Shown here piece after piece: positions 39,585 to 52,430 of a stretch of 64,000 nt of DNA. The stretch covers positions 21,181,267 through 21,245,266 of the forward strand of contig OZ059898.1 in assembly GCA_964057225.1 (NCBI GenBank), written 5' to 3'. The notes beneath the pieces were generated by a model. It had not been told where the DNA came from and ran no database searches. It was given only the letters and a program-made list of their open reading frames with translations. This DNA is from Auanema rhodensis (taxonomy: Eukaryota; Nematoda; Chromadorea; Rhabditida; Rhabditidae). The position numbers and the translations under genes are program-made. Position 1 is the stretch's first letter; the number at the start of each line of letters is the position of its first letter.

Positions 39585-39936
39585 TTTTTAAAATTGGATT
39601 CCCCATGTCCATATTAGTCTAAAAACAAATTTTTATCGATATTGGTTCATGGTAACCATGACTTTGAAATTTACGTGAACTTTAATTTATGCTAATTAAA
39701 TGTACACGTGATGTGCACTTGGTATGTAACTCGCTTCACGTGAAAGATAAAGAGATGCGGTTTTCAAAATTAGATTCCCCATGTCCATATTAGTCTAAAA
39801 ACAAATTTTTATTGATATTGGTGCATGGTAACCATGACTTTGAAATTTACGTGAACTTTGATTTATGCTAATTAAATGTACACGTGATGTGCACTTGGTA
39901 TGTAACTCGCTTCACGTGAAAGATAAAGAGATGCGG
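39585..39936 (+). repeat. Two-monomer fragment of module V
   Basis: AAAATTGG with TTTATCGATATT, then CTTTGATTTATG. These are V monomers six and seven; the next copy (39937) has CTAATTTAATG, V monomer eight, so V's tail leads directly into segment C. Confidence 0.75.
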
Positions 39937-42576
39937 TTTTCAAAATTAGATTCCCCATGTCCATATTAGTCTAAAAACAAATTTTTATTGATATTGGTGC
40001 ATGGTAACCATGACTTTGAAATTTACGTGAACTTTAATTTATGCTAATTTAATGTACACGTGATGTGCACTTGGTATGTAACTCGCTTCACGTGAAAGAT
40101 AAAGAGATGCGGTTTTCAAAATTAGATTCCTCATGTCCATATTAGTCTAAAAACAAATTTTTATTGATATTGGTTCATGGTAACCATGACTTTGAAATTT
40201 ACGTGAACTTTAATTTATGCTAATTAAATGTACACGTGATGTGCACTTGGTATGTAACTCGCTTCACGTGAAAGATAAAGAGATGCGGTTTTCAAAATTA
40301 GATTCCCCATGTCCATATTAGTCTAAAAACAAATTTTTATTGATATTGGTTCATGGTAACCATGACTTTGAAATTTACGTGAACTTTAATTTATGCTAAT
40401 TAAATGTACACGTGATGTGCACTTGGTATGTAACTCGCTTCACGTGAAAAATAAAGAGATGCGGTTTTCAAAATTAGATTCCGCATGTCCATATTAGTCT
40501 AAAAACAAATTTTTATTGATATTGGTTCATGGTAACCATGACTTTGAAATTTACGTGAACTTTAATTTATGCTAATTCAATGTACACGTGATGTGCACTT
40601 GGTATGTAACTCGCTTCACGTGAAAGATAAAGAGATGCGGTTTTCAAAATTAGATTCCCCATGTCCATATTAGTCTAAAAACAAATTTTTATTGATATTG
40701 GTGCATGGTAACCATGACTTTGAAATTTACGTGAACTTTAATTTATGCTAATTAAATGTACACGTGATGTGCACTTGGTATGTTACTCGCTTCACGTGAA
40801 AGATAAAGAGATGCGGTTTTCAAAATTAGATTCCCCATGTCCATATTAGTCTAAAAACAAATTTTTATTAATATTGGTGCATGGTAACCATGACTTTGAA
40901 ATTTACGTGAACTTTAATTTATGCTAATTAAATGTACACGTGATGTGCACTTGGTATGTAACTCGCTTCACGTGAAAGATAAAGAGATGCGGTTTTCAAA
41001 ATTAGATTCCCCATGTCCATATTAGTCTAAAAACAAATTTTTATTGATATTGGTGCATGGTAACCATGACTTTGAAATTTACGTGAACTTTAATTTATGC
41101 TAATTAAATGTACACGTGATGTGCACTTGGTATGTAACTCGCTTCACGTGAAAGATAAAGAGATGCGGTTTTCAAAATTAGATTCCCCATGTCCATATTA
41201 GTCTAAAAACAAATTTTTATTGATATTGGTGCATGGTAACCATGACTTTGAAATTTACGTGAACTTTAATTTATGCTAATTAAATGTACACGTGATGTGC
41301 ACTTGGTATGTAACTCGCTTCACGTGAAAGATAAAGAGATGCGGTTTTCAAAATTAGATTCCCCATGTCCATATTAGTCTAAAAACAAATTTTTATTGAT
41401 ATTGGTGCATGGTAACCATGACTTTGAAATTTACGTGAACTTTAATTTATGCTAATTAAATGTACACGTGATGTGCACTTGGTGTGTAACTCGCTTCACG
41501 TGAAAGATAAAGAGATGCGGTTTTCAAAATTAGATTCCCCATGTCCATATTAGTCTAAAAACAAATTTTTATTGATATTGGTGCATGGTAACCATGACTT
41601 CGAAATTTACGTGAACTTTAATTTATGCTAATTAAATTTACACGTGATGTGCACTTGGTATGTAACTCGCTTCACGTGAAAGATAAAGAGATGCGGTTTT
41701 CAAAATTAGATTCCTCATGTCCATATTAGTCTAAAAACAAATTTTTATTGATATTGGTTTATGGTAACCATGACTTTGAAATTTACGTGAACTTTAATTT
41801 ATGCTAATTAAATGTACACGTGATGTGCACTTGGTATGTAACTCGCTTCACGTGAAAGATAAAGAGATGCGGTTTTCAAAATTAGATTCCCCATGTCCAT
41901 ATTAGTCTAAAAACAAATTTTTATTGATATTGGTTCATGGTAACCATGACTTTGAAATTTACGTGAACTTTAATTTATGCTAATTAAATGTACACGTGAT
42001 GTGCACTTGGTATGTAACTCGCTTCACGTGAAAGATAAAGAGATGCGGTTTTCAAAATTAGATTCCCCATGTCCATATTAGTCTAAAAACAAATTTTTAT
42101 TGATATTGGTGCATGGTAACCATGACTTTGAAATCTACGTGAACTTTAATTTATGCTAATTAAATGTACACGTGATGTGCACTTGGTATGTAACTCGCTT
42201 CACGTGAAAGATAAAGAGATGCGGTTTTCAAAATTAGATTCCCCATGTCCATATTAGTCTAAAAACAAATTTTTATTGATATTGGTGCATGGTAACCATG
42301 ACTTTGAAATTTACGTGAACTTTAATTTATGCTAATTAAATGTACACGTGATGTGCACTTGGTATGCAACTTGCTTCACGTGAAAGATAAAGAGATGCGG
42401 TTTTCAAAATTAGATTCCCCATGTCCATATTAGTCTAAAAACAAATTTTTATTGATATTGGTGCATGGTAACCATGACTTTGAAATTTACGTGAACTTTA
42501 ATTTATGCTAATTAAATGTACACGTGATGTGCACTTGGTATGTAACTCGCTTCACGTGAAAGATAAAGAGATGCGG
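39937..42576 (+). repeat. 13-monomer segment, copy C, with two extra monomers
   Basis: 2640 bp. Same order as A and B, but two plain GTGC monomers sit between TATTAATATT (40817) and GGTGTGTAAC (41345), so module W is split. Private changes here are GAAAAATAAAG (in the copy starting at 40289) and AATTCAATG (40465). Confidence 0.88.
40993..41344 (+). repeat. Two-monomer gain inside module W
   Basis: Two plain GGTGCATGG monomers with no diagnostic change, absent at the same place in the copies at 34833 and 38177. They probably came from unequal exchange with other plain monomers. Confidence 0.8.
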
Positions 42577-44160
42577 TTTTTAAAATTAGATTCCCCATGT
42601 CCATATTAGTCTAAAAACAAATTTTTATTGATATTGGTGCATGGTAACCATGACTTTGAAATTTACGTGAACTTTAATTTATGCTAATTAAATGTACACG
42701 TGATGTGCACTTGGTATGTAACTCGCTTCACGTGAAAGATAAAGAGATGCGGTTTTCAAAATTAGATTCCCCATGTCCATATTAGTCTAAAAACAAATTT
42801 TTATTGATATTGGTGCATGGTAACCATGACTTTAAAATTTACGTGAACTTTAATTCATGCTAATTAAATGTACACGTGATGTGCACTTGGTATGTAACTC
42901 GCTTCACGTGAAAGATAAAGAGATGCGGTTTTCAAAATTAGATTCCCCATGTCCATATTAGTCTAAAAACAAATTTTTATTGATATTGGTGCATGGTAAC
43001 CATGACTTTGAAATTTACGTGAACTTTAATTTATGCTAATTAAATGTACACGTGATGTGCACTTGGTATGTAACTCGCTTCACGTGAAAGATAAAGAGAT
43101 GCGGTTTTCAAAATTAGATTCCCCATGTCCATATTAGTCTAAAAACAAATTTTTATTGATATTGGTGCATGGTAACCATGACTTTGAAATTTACGTGAAC
43201 TTTAATTTATGCTAATTAAATGTACACGTGATGTGCACTTGGTATGTAACTCGCTTCACGTGAAAGATAAAGAGATGCGGTTTTCAAAATTAGATTCCCC
43301 ATGTCCATATTAGTCTAAAAACAAATTTTTATTGATATTGGTGCATGGTAACCATGACTTTAAAATTTACGTGAACTTTAATTTATGCTAATTAAATGTA
43401 CACGTGATGTGCACTTGGTATGTAACTCGCTTCACGTGAAAGATAAAGAGATGCAGTTTTCAAAATTAGATTCCCCATGTCCATATTAGTCTAAAAACAA
43501 ATTTTTATTGATATTGGTGCATGGTAACCATGACTTTGAAATTTACGTGAACTTTAATTTATGCTAATTAAATGTACACGTGATGTGCACTTGGTATGTA
43601 ACTCGCTTCACGTGAAAGATAAAGAGATGCGGTTTTCAAAATTAGATTCCTCATGTCCATATTAGTCTAAAAACAAATTTTTATTGATATTGGTTCATGG
43701 TAACCATGACTTTGAAATTTACGTGAACTTTAATTTATGCTAATTAAATGTACACGTGATGTGCACTTGGTATGTAACTCGCTTCACGTGAAAGATGAAG
43801 AGATGCGGTTTTCAAAATTAGATTCCCCATGTCCATATTAGTCTAAAAACAAATTTTTATTGATATTGGTTCATGGTAACCATGACTTTGAAATTTACGT
43901 GAACTTTAATTTATGCTAATTAAATGTACACGTGATGTGCACTTGGTATGTAACTCGCTTCACGTGAAAGATGAAGAGATGCGGTTTTCAAAATTAGATT
44001 CCCCATGTCCATATTAGTCTAAAAACAAATTTTTATTGATATTGGTTCATGGTAACCATGACTTTGAAATTTACGTGAACTTTGATTTATGCTAATTAAA
44101 TGTACACGTGATGTGCACTTGGTATGTAACTCGCTTCACGTGAAAGATAAAGAGATGCAG
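42577..44160 (+). repeat. Module V start grading into the right-hand variant set
   Basis: Begins with GTTTTTAAAATTAG and TTTAAAATTT/AATTCATGC, as in V, then leaves the V order. The copies starting at 43281 and 43985 end in ATGCAGTTTT, a change typical of the right part of the array, and those at 43633 and 43809 end with GATGAAGAG. I treat this as the transition between variant domains. Confidence 0.65.
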
Positions 44161-44334
44161 TTTTCAAAATTAGATTCCCCATGTCCATATTAGTCTAAAA
44201 AAAATTTTATTGATATTGGTGCATGGTAACCATGACTTTGAAATTTACGTGAACTTTAATTTATGCTAATTAAATGTACACGTGATGTGCACTTGGTATG
44301 TAACTCGCTTCACGTGAAAGATAAAGAGATGCGG
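44161..44334 (+). repeat. 174-bp monomer, two-base loss in the A/T tract
   Basis: CTAAAAAAAATTTTATTG at about 44196 replaces CTAAAAACAAATTTTTATTG. It has lost two bases including the tract's single C, giving an unbroken A8T4. It is the shortest monomer in the window. Private to this copy. Confidence 0.8.
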
Positions 44335-46270
44335 TTTTCAAAATTAGATTCCTCATGTCCATATTAGTCTAAAAACAAATTTTTATTGATATTGGTTCAT
44401 GGTAACCATGACTTTGAAATTTACGTGAACTTTAATTTATGCTAATTAAATGTACACGTGATGTGCACTTGGTATGTAACTCGCTTCACGTGAAAGATAA
44501 AGAGATGCGGTTTTCAAAATTAGATTCCCCATCTCCATATTAGTCTAAAAACAAATTTTTATTGATATTGGTTCATGGTAACCATGACTTTGAAATTTAC
44601 GTGAACTTTAATTTATGCTAATTAAATGTACACGTGATGTGCACTTGGTATGTTACTCGCTTCACGTGAAAGATAAAGAGATGCGGTTTTCAAAATTAGA
44701 TTCCCCATGTCCATATTAGTCTAAAAACAAATTTTTATTGATATTGGTGCATGGTAACCATGACTTTGAAATTTACGTGAACTTTAATTTATGCTAATTA
44801 AATGTACACGTGATGTGCACTTGGTATGTAACTCGCTTCACGTGAAAGATAAAGAGATGCGGTTTTCAAAATTAGATTCCCCATGTCCATATTAGTCTAA
44901 AAACAAATTTTTATTGATATTGGTGCATGGTAACCATGACTTTGAAATTTACGTGAACTTTAATTTATGCTAATTAAATGTACACGTGATGTGCACTTGG
45001 TGTGTAACTCGCTTCACGTGAAAGATAAAGAGATGCGGTTTTCAAAATTAGATTCCCCATGTCCATATTAGTCTAAAAACAAATTTTTATTGATATTGGT
45101 GCATGGTAACCATGACTTTGAAATTTACGTGAACTTTAATTTATGCTAATTAAATGTACACGTGATGTGCACTTGGTATGTAACTCGCTTCACGTGAAAG
45201 ATAAAGAGATGCGGTTTTCAAAATTAGATTCCTCATGTCCATATTAGTCTAAAAACAAATTTTTATTGATATTGGTTTATGGTAACCATGACTTTGAAAT
45301 TTACGTGAACTTTAATTTATGCTAATTAAATGTACACGTGATGTGCACTTGGTATGTAACTCGCTTCACGTGAAAGATAAAGAGATGCGGTTTTCAAAAT
45401 TAGATTCCCCATGTCCATATTAGTCTAAAAACAAATTTTTATTGATATTGGTTCATGGTAACCATGACTTTGAAATTTACGTGAACTTTAATTTATGCTA
45501 ATTAAATGTACACGTGATGTGCACTTGGTATGTAACTCGCTTCACGTGAAAGATAAAGAGATGCGGTTTTCAAAATTAGATTCCCCATGTCCATATTAGT
45601 CTAAAAACAAATTTTTATTGATATTGGTGCATGGTAACCATGACTTTGAAATTTACGTGAACTTTAATTTATGCTAATTAAATGTACACGTGATGTGCAC
45701 TTGGTATGTAACTCGCTTCACGTGAAAGATAAAGAGATGCGGTTTTCAAAATTAGATTCCCCATGTCCATATTAGTCTAAAAACAAATTTTTATTGATAT
45801 TGGTGCATGGTAACCATGACTTTGAAATTTACGTGAACTTTAATTTATGCTAATTAAATGTACACGTGATGTGCACTTGGTATGTAACTCGCTTCACGTG
45901 AAAGATAAAGAGATGCGGTTTTCAAAATTAGATTCCCCATGTCCATATTAGTCTAAAAACAAATTTTTATTGATATTGGTGCATGGTAACCATGACTTTG
46001 AAATTTACGTGAACTTTAATTTATGCTAATTAAATGTACACGTGATGTGCACTTGGTATGTAACTCGCTTCACGTGAAAGATAAAGAGATGCGGTTTTTA
46101 AAATTAGATTCCCCATGTCCATATTAGTCTAAAAACAAATTTTTATTGATATTGGTGCATGGTAACCATGACTTTGAAATTTACGTGAACTTTAATTTAT
46201 GCTAATTAAATGTACACGTGATGTGCACTTGGTATGTAACTCGCTTCACGTGAAAGATAAAGAGATGCGG
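44335..46270 (+). repeat. Degraded W-like block
   Basis: Contains TATGTTACTC (44511), GGTGTGTAAC (44863) and TCCTCATG/GTTTATGG (45215) at W-like spacing, but lacks TATTAATATT, AAATTTACAC, AAATCTACG and GCAACTTGC. The copy at 44511 also has CCATCTCC, a right-domain marker. It is either an early form of W or one overwritten by plain monomers; GTTTTTAAAATTAG follows at 46095. Confidence 0.65.
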
Positions 46271-49086
46271 TTTTCAAAATTAGATTCCCCATGTCCATAT
46301 TAGTCTAAAAACAAATTTTTATTGATATTGGTGCATGGTAACCATGACTTTGAAATTTACGTGAACTTTAATTCATGCTAATTAAATGTACACGTGATGT
46401 GCACTTGGTATGTAACTCGCTTCACGTGAAAGATAAAGAGATGCGGTTTTCAAAATTAGATTCCCCATGTCCATATTAGTCTAAAAACAAATTTTTATTG
46501 ATATTGGTGCATGGTAACCATGACTTTGAAATTTACGTGTACTTTAATTTATGCTAATTAAATGTACACGTGATGTGCACTTGGTATTTAACTCGCTTCA
46601 CGTGAAAGATAAAGAGATGCGGTTTTCAAAATTAGATTCCCCAAGTCCATATTAGTCTAAAAACAAATTTTTATTGATATTGGTTCATGGTAACCATGAC
46701 TTTGAAATTTACGTGAACTTTAATTTATGCTAATTAAATGTACACGTGATGTGCACTTGGTATGTAACTCGCTTCACGTGAAAGATAAAGAGATGCGGTT
46801 TTCAAAATTAGATTCCCCATGTCCATATTAGTCTAAAAACAAATTTTCATTGATATTGGTTCATGGTAACCATGACTTTGAAATTTACGTGAACTTTGAT
46901 TTATGCTAATTAAATGTACACGTGATGTGCACTTGGTATGTAACTCGCTTCACGTGAAAGATAAAGAGATGCAGTTTTCAAAATTAGATTCCCCATGTCC
47001 ATATTAGTCTAAAAACAAATTTTTATTGATATTGGTGCATGGTAACCATGACTTTGAAATTTACGTGAACTTTAATTTATGCTAATTAAATGTACACGTG
47101 ATGTGCACTTGGTATGTAACTCGCTTCACGTGAAAGATAAAGAGATGCGGTTTTCAAAATTAGATTCCTCATGTCCATATTAGTCTAAAAACAAATTTTT
47201 ATTGATATTGGTTCATGGTAACCATGACTTTGAAATTTACGTGAACTTTAATTTATGCTAATTAAATGTACACGTGATGTGCACTTGGTATGTAACTCGC
47301 TTCACGTGAAAGATAAAGAGATGCGGTTTTCAAAATTAGATTCCCCATCTCCATATTAGTCTAAAAACAAATTTTTATTGATATTGGTGCATGGTAACCA
47401 TGACTTTGAAATTTACGTGAACTTTAATTTATGCTAATTAAATGTACACGTGATGTGCACTTGGTATGTAACTCGCTTCACGTGAAAGATAAAGAGATGC
47501 GGTTTTCAAAATTAGATTCCCCATGTCCATATTAGTCTAAAAACAAATTTTTATTGATATTGGTTCATGGTAACCATGACTTTGAAATTTACGTGAACTT
47601 TAATTTATGCTAATTAAATGTACACGTGATGTGCACTTGGTATGTAACTCGCTTCACGTGAAAGATAAAGAGATGCGGTTTTCAAAATTAGATTCCCCAT
47701 GTCCATATTAGTCTAAAAACAAATTTTTATTGATATTGGTGCATGGTAACCATGACTTTGAAATTTACGTGAACTTTAATTCATGCTAATTAAATGTACA
47801 CGTGATGTGCACTTGGTATGTAACTCGCTTCACGTGAAAGATAAAGAGATGCGGTTTTCAAAATTAGATTCCCCATGTCCATATTAGTCTAAAAACAAAT
47901 TTTTATTGATATTGGTGCATGGTAACCATGACTTTGAAATTTACGTGTACTTTAATTTATGCTAATTAAATGTACACGTGATGTGCACTTGGTATTTAAC
48001 TCGCTTCACGTGAAAGATAAAGAGATGCGGTTTTCAAAATTAGATTCCCCAAGTCCATATTAGTCTAAAAACAAATTTTTATTGATATTGGTTCATGGTA
48101 ACCATGACTTTGAAATTTACGTGAACTTTAATTTATGCTAATTAAATGTACACGTGATGTGCACTTGGTATGTAACTCGCTTCACGTGAAAGATAAAGAG
48201 ATGCGGTTTTCAAAATTAGATTCCCCATGTCCATATTAGTCTAAAAACAAATTTTCATTGATATTGGTTCATGGTAACCATGACTTTGAAATTTACGTGA
48301 ACTTTGATTTATGCTAATTAAATGTACACGTGATGTGCACTTGGTATGTAACTCGCTTCACGTGAAAGATAAAGAGATGCAGTTTTCAAAATTAGATTCC
48401 CCATGTCCATATTAGTCTAAAAACAAATTTTTATTGATATTGGTGCATGGTAACCATGACTTTGAAATTTACGTGAACTTTAATTTATGCTAATTAAATG
48501 TACACGTGATGTGCACTTGGTATGTAACTCGCTTCACGTGAAAGATAAAGAGATGCGGTTTTCAAAATTAGATTCCTCATGTCCATATTAGTCTAAAAAC
48601 AAATTTTTATTGATATTGGTTCATGGTAACCATGACTTTGAAATTTACGTGAACTTTAATTTATGCTAATTAAATGTACACGTGATGTGCACTTGGTATG
48701 TAACTCGCTTCACGTGAAAGATAAAGAGATGCGGTTTTCAAAATTAGATTCCCCATCTCCATATTAGTCTAAAAACAAATTTTTATTGATATTGGTGCAT
48801 GGTAACCATGACTTTGAAATTTACGTGAACTTTAATTTATGCTAATTAAATGTACACGTGATGTGCACTTGGTATGTAACTCGCTTCACGTGAAAGATAA
48901 AGAGATGCGGTTTTCAAAATTAGATTCCCCATGTCCATATTAGTCTAAAAACAAATTTTTATTGATATTGGTTCATGGTAACCATGACTTTGAAATTTAC
49001 GTGAACTTTAATTTATGCTAATTAAATGTACACGTGATGTGCACTTGGTATGTAACTCGCTTCACGTGAAAGATAAAGAGATGCGG
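46271..49086 (+). repeat. 8-monomer duplication (2 x 1408 bp)
   Basis: Units 46271-47678 and 47679-49086: AATTCATGC; ACGTGTAC with GGTATTTAAC; CCAAGTCC; TTTTCATTG with CTTTGATTT and ATGCAG; plain GTGC; TCCTCATG; CCATCTCC; GTTC. All diagnostics agree, so the duplication is recent. A third copy lies at 52431-53837. Confidence 0.9.
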
Positions 49087-50142
49087 TTTTCAAAATTAGA
49101 TTCCCCATGTCCATATTAGTCTAAAAACAAATTTTTATTGATATTGGTGCATGGTAACCATGACTTTGAAATTTACGTGAACTTTAATTTATGCTAATTA
49201 AATGTACACGTGATGTGCACTTGGTATGTAACTCGCTTCACGTGAAAGATAAAGAGATGCGGTTTTCAAAATTAGATTCCCCATGTCCATATTAGTCTAA
49301 AAACAAATTTTTATTGATATTGGTTCATGGTAACCATGACTTTGAAATTTACGTGAACTTTAATTTATGCTAATTAAATGTACACGTGATGTGCACTTGG
49401 TATGTAACTCGCTTCACGTGAAAGATAAAGAGATGCGGTTTTCATAATTAGATTCCCCATGTCCATATTAGTCTAAAAACAAATTTTTATTGATATTGGT
49501 GCATGGTAACCATGACTTTGAAATTTACGTGAACTTTAATTTATTCTAATTAAATGTACACGTGATGTGCACTTGGTATATAACTCGCTTCACGTGAAAG
49601 ATAAAGAGATGCGGTTTTCAAAATTAGATTCCCCATGTCCATATTAGTCTAAAAACAAATTTTTATTGATATTGGTGCATGGTAACCATGACTTTGAAAT
49701 TTACGTGAACTTTAATTTATGCTAATTAAATGTACACGTGATGTGCACTTGGTATGTAACTCGCTTCACGTGAAAGATAAAGAGATGCGGTTTTCAAAAT
49801 TAGATTCCCCATGTCCATATTAGTCTAAAAACAAATTTTTATCGATATTGGTTCATGGTAACCATGACTTTGAAATTTACGTGAACTTTAATTTATGCTA
49901 ATTAAATGTACACGTGATGTGCACTTGGTATGTAACTCGCTTCACGTGAAAGATAAAGAGATGCGGTTTTCAAAATTAGATTCCCCATGTCCATATTAGT
50001 CTAAAAACAAATTTTTATTGATATTGGTGCATGGTAACCATGACTTTGAAATTTACGTGTACTTTAATTTATGCTAATTAAATGTACACGTGATGTGCAC
50101 TTGGTATGTAACTCGCTTCACGTGAAAGATAAAGAGATGCGG
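47679..50142 (+). repeat. 14-monomer segment with a distant copy at 52431
   Basis: 2464 bp running from AATTCATGC through the 8-mer, then GTGC, GTTC, TTCATAATT, GTGC, TTTATCGATATT and ACGTGTAC. The same order occurs 27 monomers downstream at 52431-54893. The two copies are separated by 7-mer repeats, so this is a dispersed duplication rather than a simple tandem one. Confidence 0.85.
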
Positions 50143-51902
50143 TTTTCATAATTAGATTCCCCATGTCCATATTAGTCTAAAAACAAATTTTTATTGATAT
50201 TGGTGCATGGTAACCATGACTTTGAAATTTACGTGAACTTTAATTTATTCTAATTAAATGTACACGTGATGTGCACTTGGTATGTAACTCGCTTCACGTG
50301 AAAGATAAAGAGATGCGGTTTTCAAAATTAGATTCCCCATGTCCATATTAGTCTAAAAACAAATTTTTATTGATATTGGTGCATGGTAACCATGACTTTG
50401 AAATTTACGTGAACTTTAATTTATGCTAATTAAATGTACACGTGATGTGCACTTGGTATGTAACTCGCTTCACGTGAAAGATAAAGAGATGCGGTTTTCA
50501 AAATTAGATTCCCCATGTCCATATTAGTCTAAAAACAAATTTTTATTGATATTGGTTCATGGTAACCATGACTTTGAAATTTACGTGAACTTTAATTTAT
50601 GCTAATTAAATGTACACGTGATGTGCACTTGGTATGTAACTCGCTTCACGTGAAAGATAAAGAGATGCGGTTTTCATAATTAGATTCCCCATGTCCATAT
50701 TAGTCTAAAAACAAATTTTTATTGATATTGGTGCATGGTAACCATGACTTTGAAATTTACGTGAACTTTAATTTATTCTAATTAAATGTACACGTGATGT
50801 GCACTTGGTATATAACTCGCTTCACGTGAAAGATAAAGAGATGCGGTTTTCAAAATTAGATTCCCCATGTCCATATTAGTCTAAAAACAAATTTTTATTG
50901 ATATTGGTGCATGGTAACCATGACTTTGAAATTTACGTGAACTTTAATTTATGCTAATTAAATGTACACGTGATGTGCACTTGGTATGTAACTCGCTTCA
51001 CGTGAAAGATAAAGAGATGCGGTTTTCAAAATTAGATTCCCCATGTCCATATTAGTCTAAAAACAAATTTTTATCGATATTGGTTCATGGTAACCATGAC
51101 TTTGAAATTTACGTGAACTTTAATTTATGCTAATTAAATGTACACGTGATGTGCACTTGGTATGTAACTCGCTTCACGTGAAAGATAAAGAGATGCGGTT
51201 TTCAAAATTAGATTCCCCATGTCCATATTAGTCTAAAAACAAATTTTTATTGATATTGGTGCATGGTAACCATGACTTTGAAATTTACGTGTACTTTAAT
51301 TTATGCTAATTAAATGTACACGTGATGTGCACTTGGTATGTAACTCGCTTCACGTGAAAGATAAAGAGATGCGGTTTTCATAATTAGATTCCCCATGTCC
51401 ATATTAGTCTAAAAACAAATTTTTATTGATATTGGTGCATGGTAACCATGACTTTGAAATTTACGTGAACTTTAATTTATTCTAATTAAATGTACACGTG
51501 ATGTGCACTTGGTATATAACTCGCTTCACGTGAAAGATAAAGAGATGCGGTTTTCAAAATTAGATTCCCCATGTCCATATTAGTCTAAAAACAAATTTTT
51601 ATTGATATTGGTGCATGGTAACCATGACTTTGAAATTTACGTGAACTTTAATTTATGCTAATTAAATGTACACGTGATGTGCACTTGGTATGTAACTCGC
51701 TTCACGTGAAAGATAAAGAGATGCGGTTTTCAAAATTAGATTCCCCATGTCCATATTAGTCTAAAAACAAATTTTTATCGATATTGGTTCATGGTAACCA
51801 TGACTTTGAAATTTACGTGAACTTTAATTTATGCTAATTAAATGTACACGTGATGTGCACTTGGTATGTAACTCGCTTCACGTGAAAGATAAAGAGATGC
51901 GG
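49439..51902 (+). repeat. 7-monomer duplication (2 x 1232 bp)
   Basis: Units 49439-50670 and 50671-51902: TTCATAATT with TTATTCTAAT and TATATAAC; GTGC; TTTATCGATATT; ACGTGTAC; TTCATAATT again; GTGC; GTTC. The fifth monomer of the first unit has TATGTAAC rather than TATATAAC, and the seventh of the second has TTTATCGATATT, so the units differ slightly. Confidence 0.85.
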
Positions 51903-52430
51903 TTTTCAAAATTAGATTCCCCATGTCCATATTAGTCTAAAAACAAATTTTTATTGATATTGGTGCATGGTAACCATGACTTTGAAATTTACGTGAACTT
52001 TAATTTATGCTAATTAAATGTACACGTGATGTGCACTTGGTATGTAACTCGCTTCACGTGAAAGATAAAGAGATGCGGTTTTCAAAATTAGATTCCCCAT
52101 GTCCATATTAGTCTAAAAACAAATTTTTATTGATATTGGTGCATGGTAACCATGACTTTGAAATTTACGTGAACTTTAATTTATGCTAATTAAATGTACA
52201 CGTGATGTGCACTTGGTATGTAACTCGCTTCACGTGAAAGATAAAGAGATGCGGTTTTTAAAATTAGATTCCCCATGTCCATATTAGTCTAAAAACAAAT
52301 TTTTATTGATATTGGTGCATGGTAACCATGACTTTGAAATTTACGTGAACTTTAATTTATGCTAATTAAATGTACACGTGATGTGCACTTGGTATGTAAC
52401 TCGCTTCACGTGAAAGATAAAGAGATGCGG

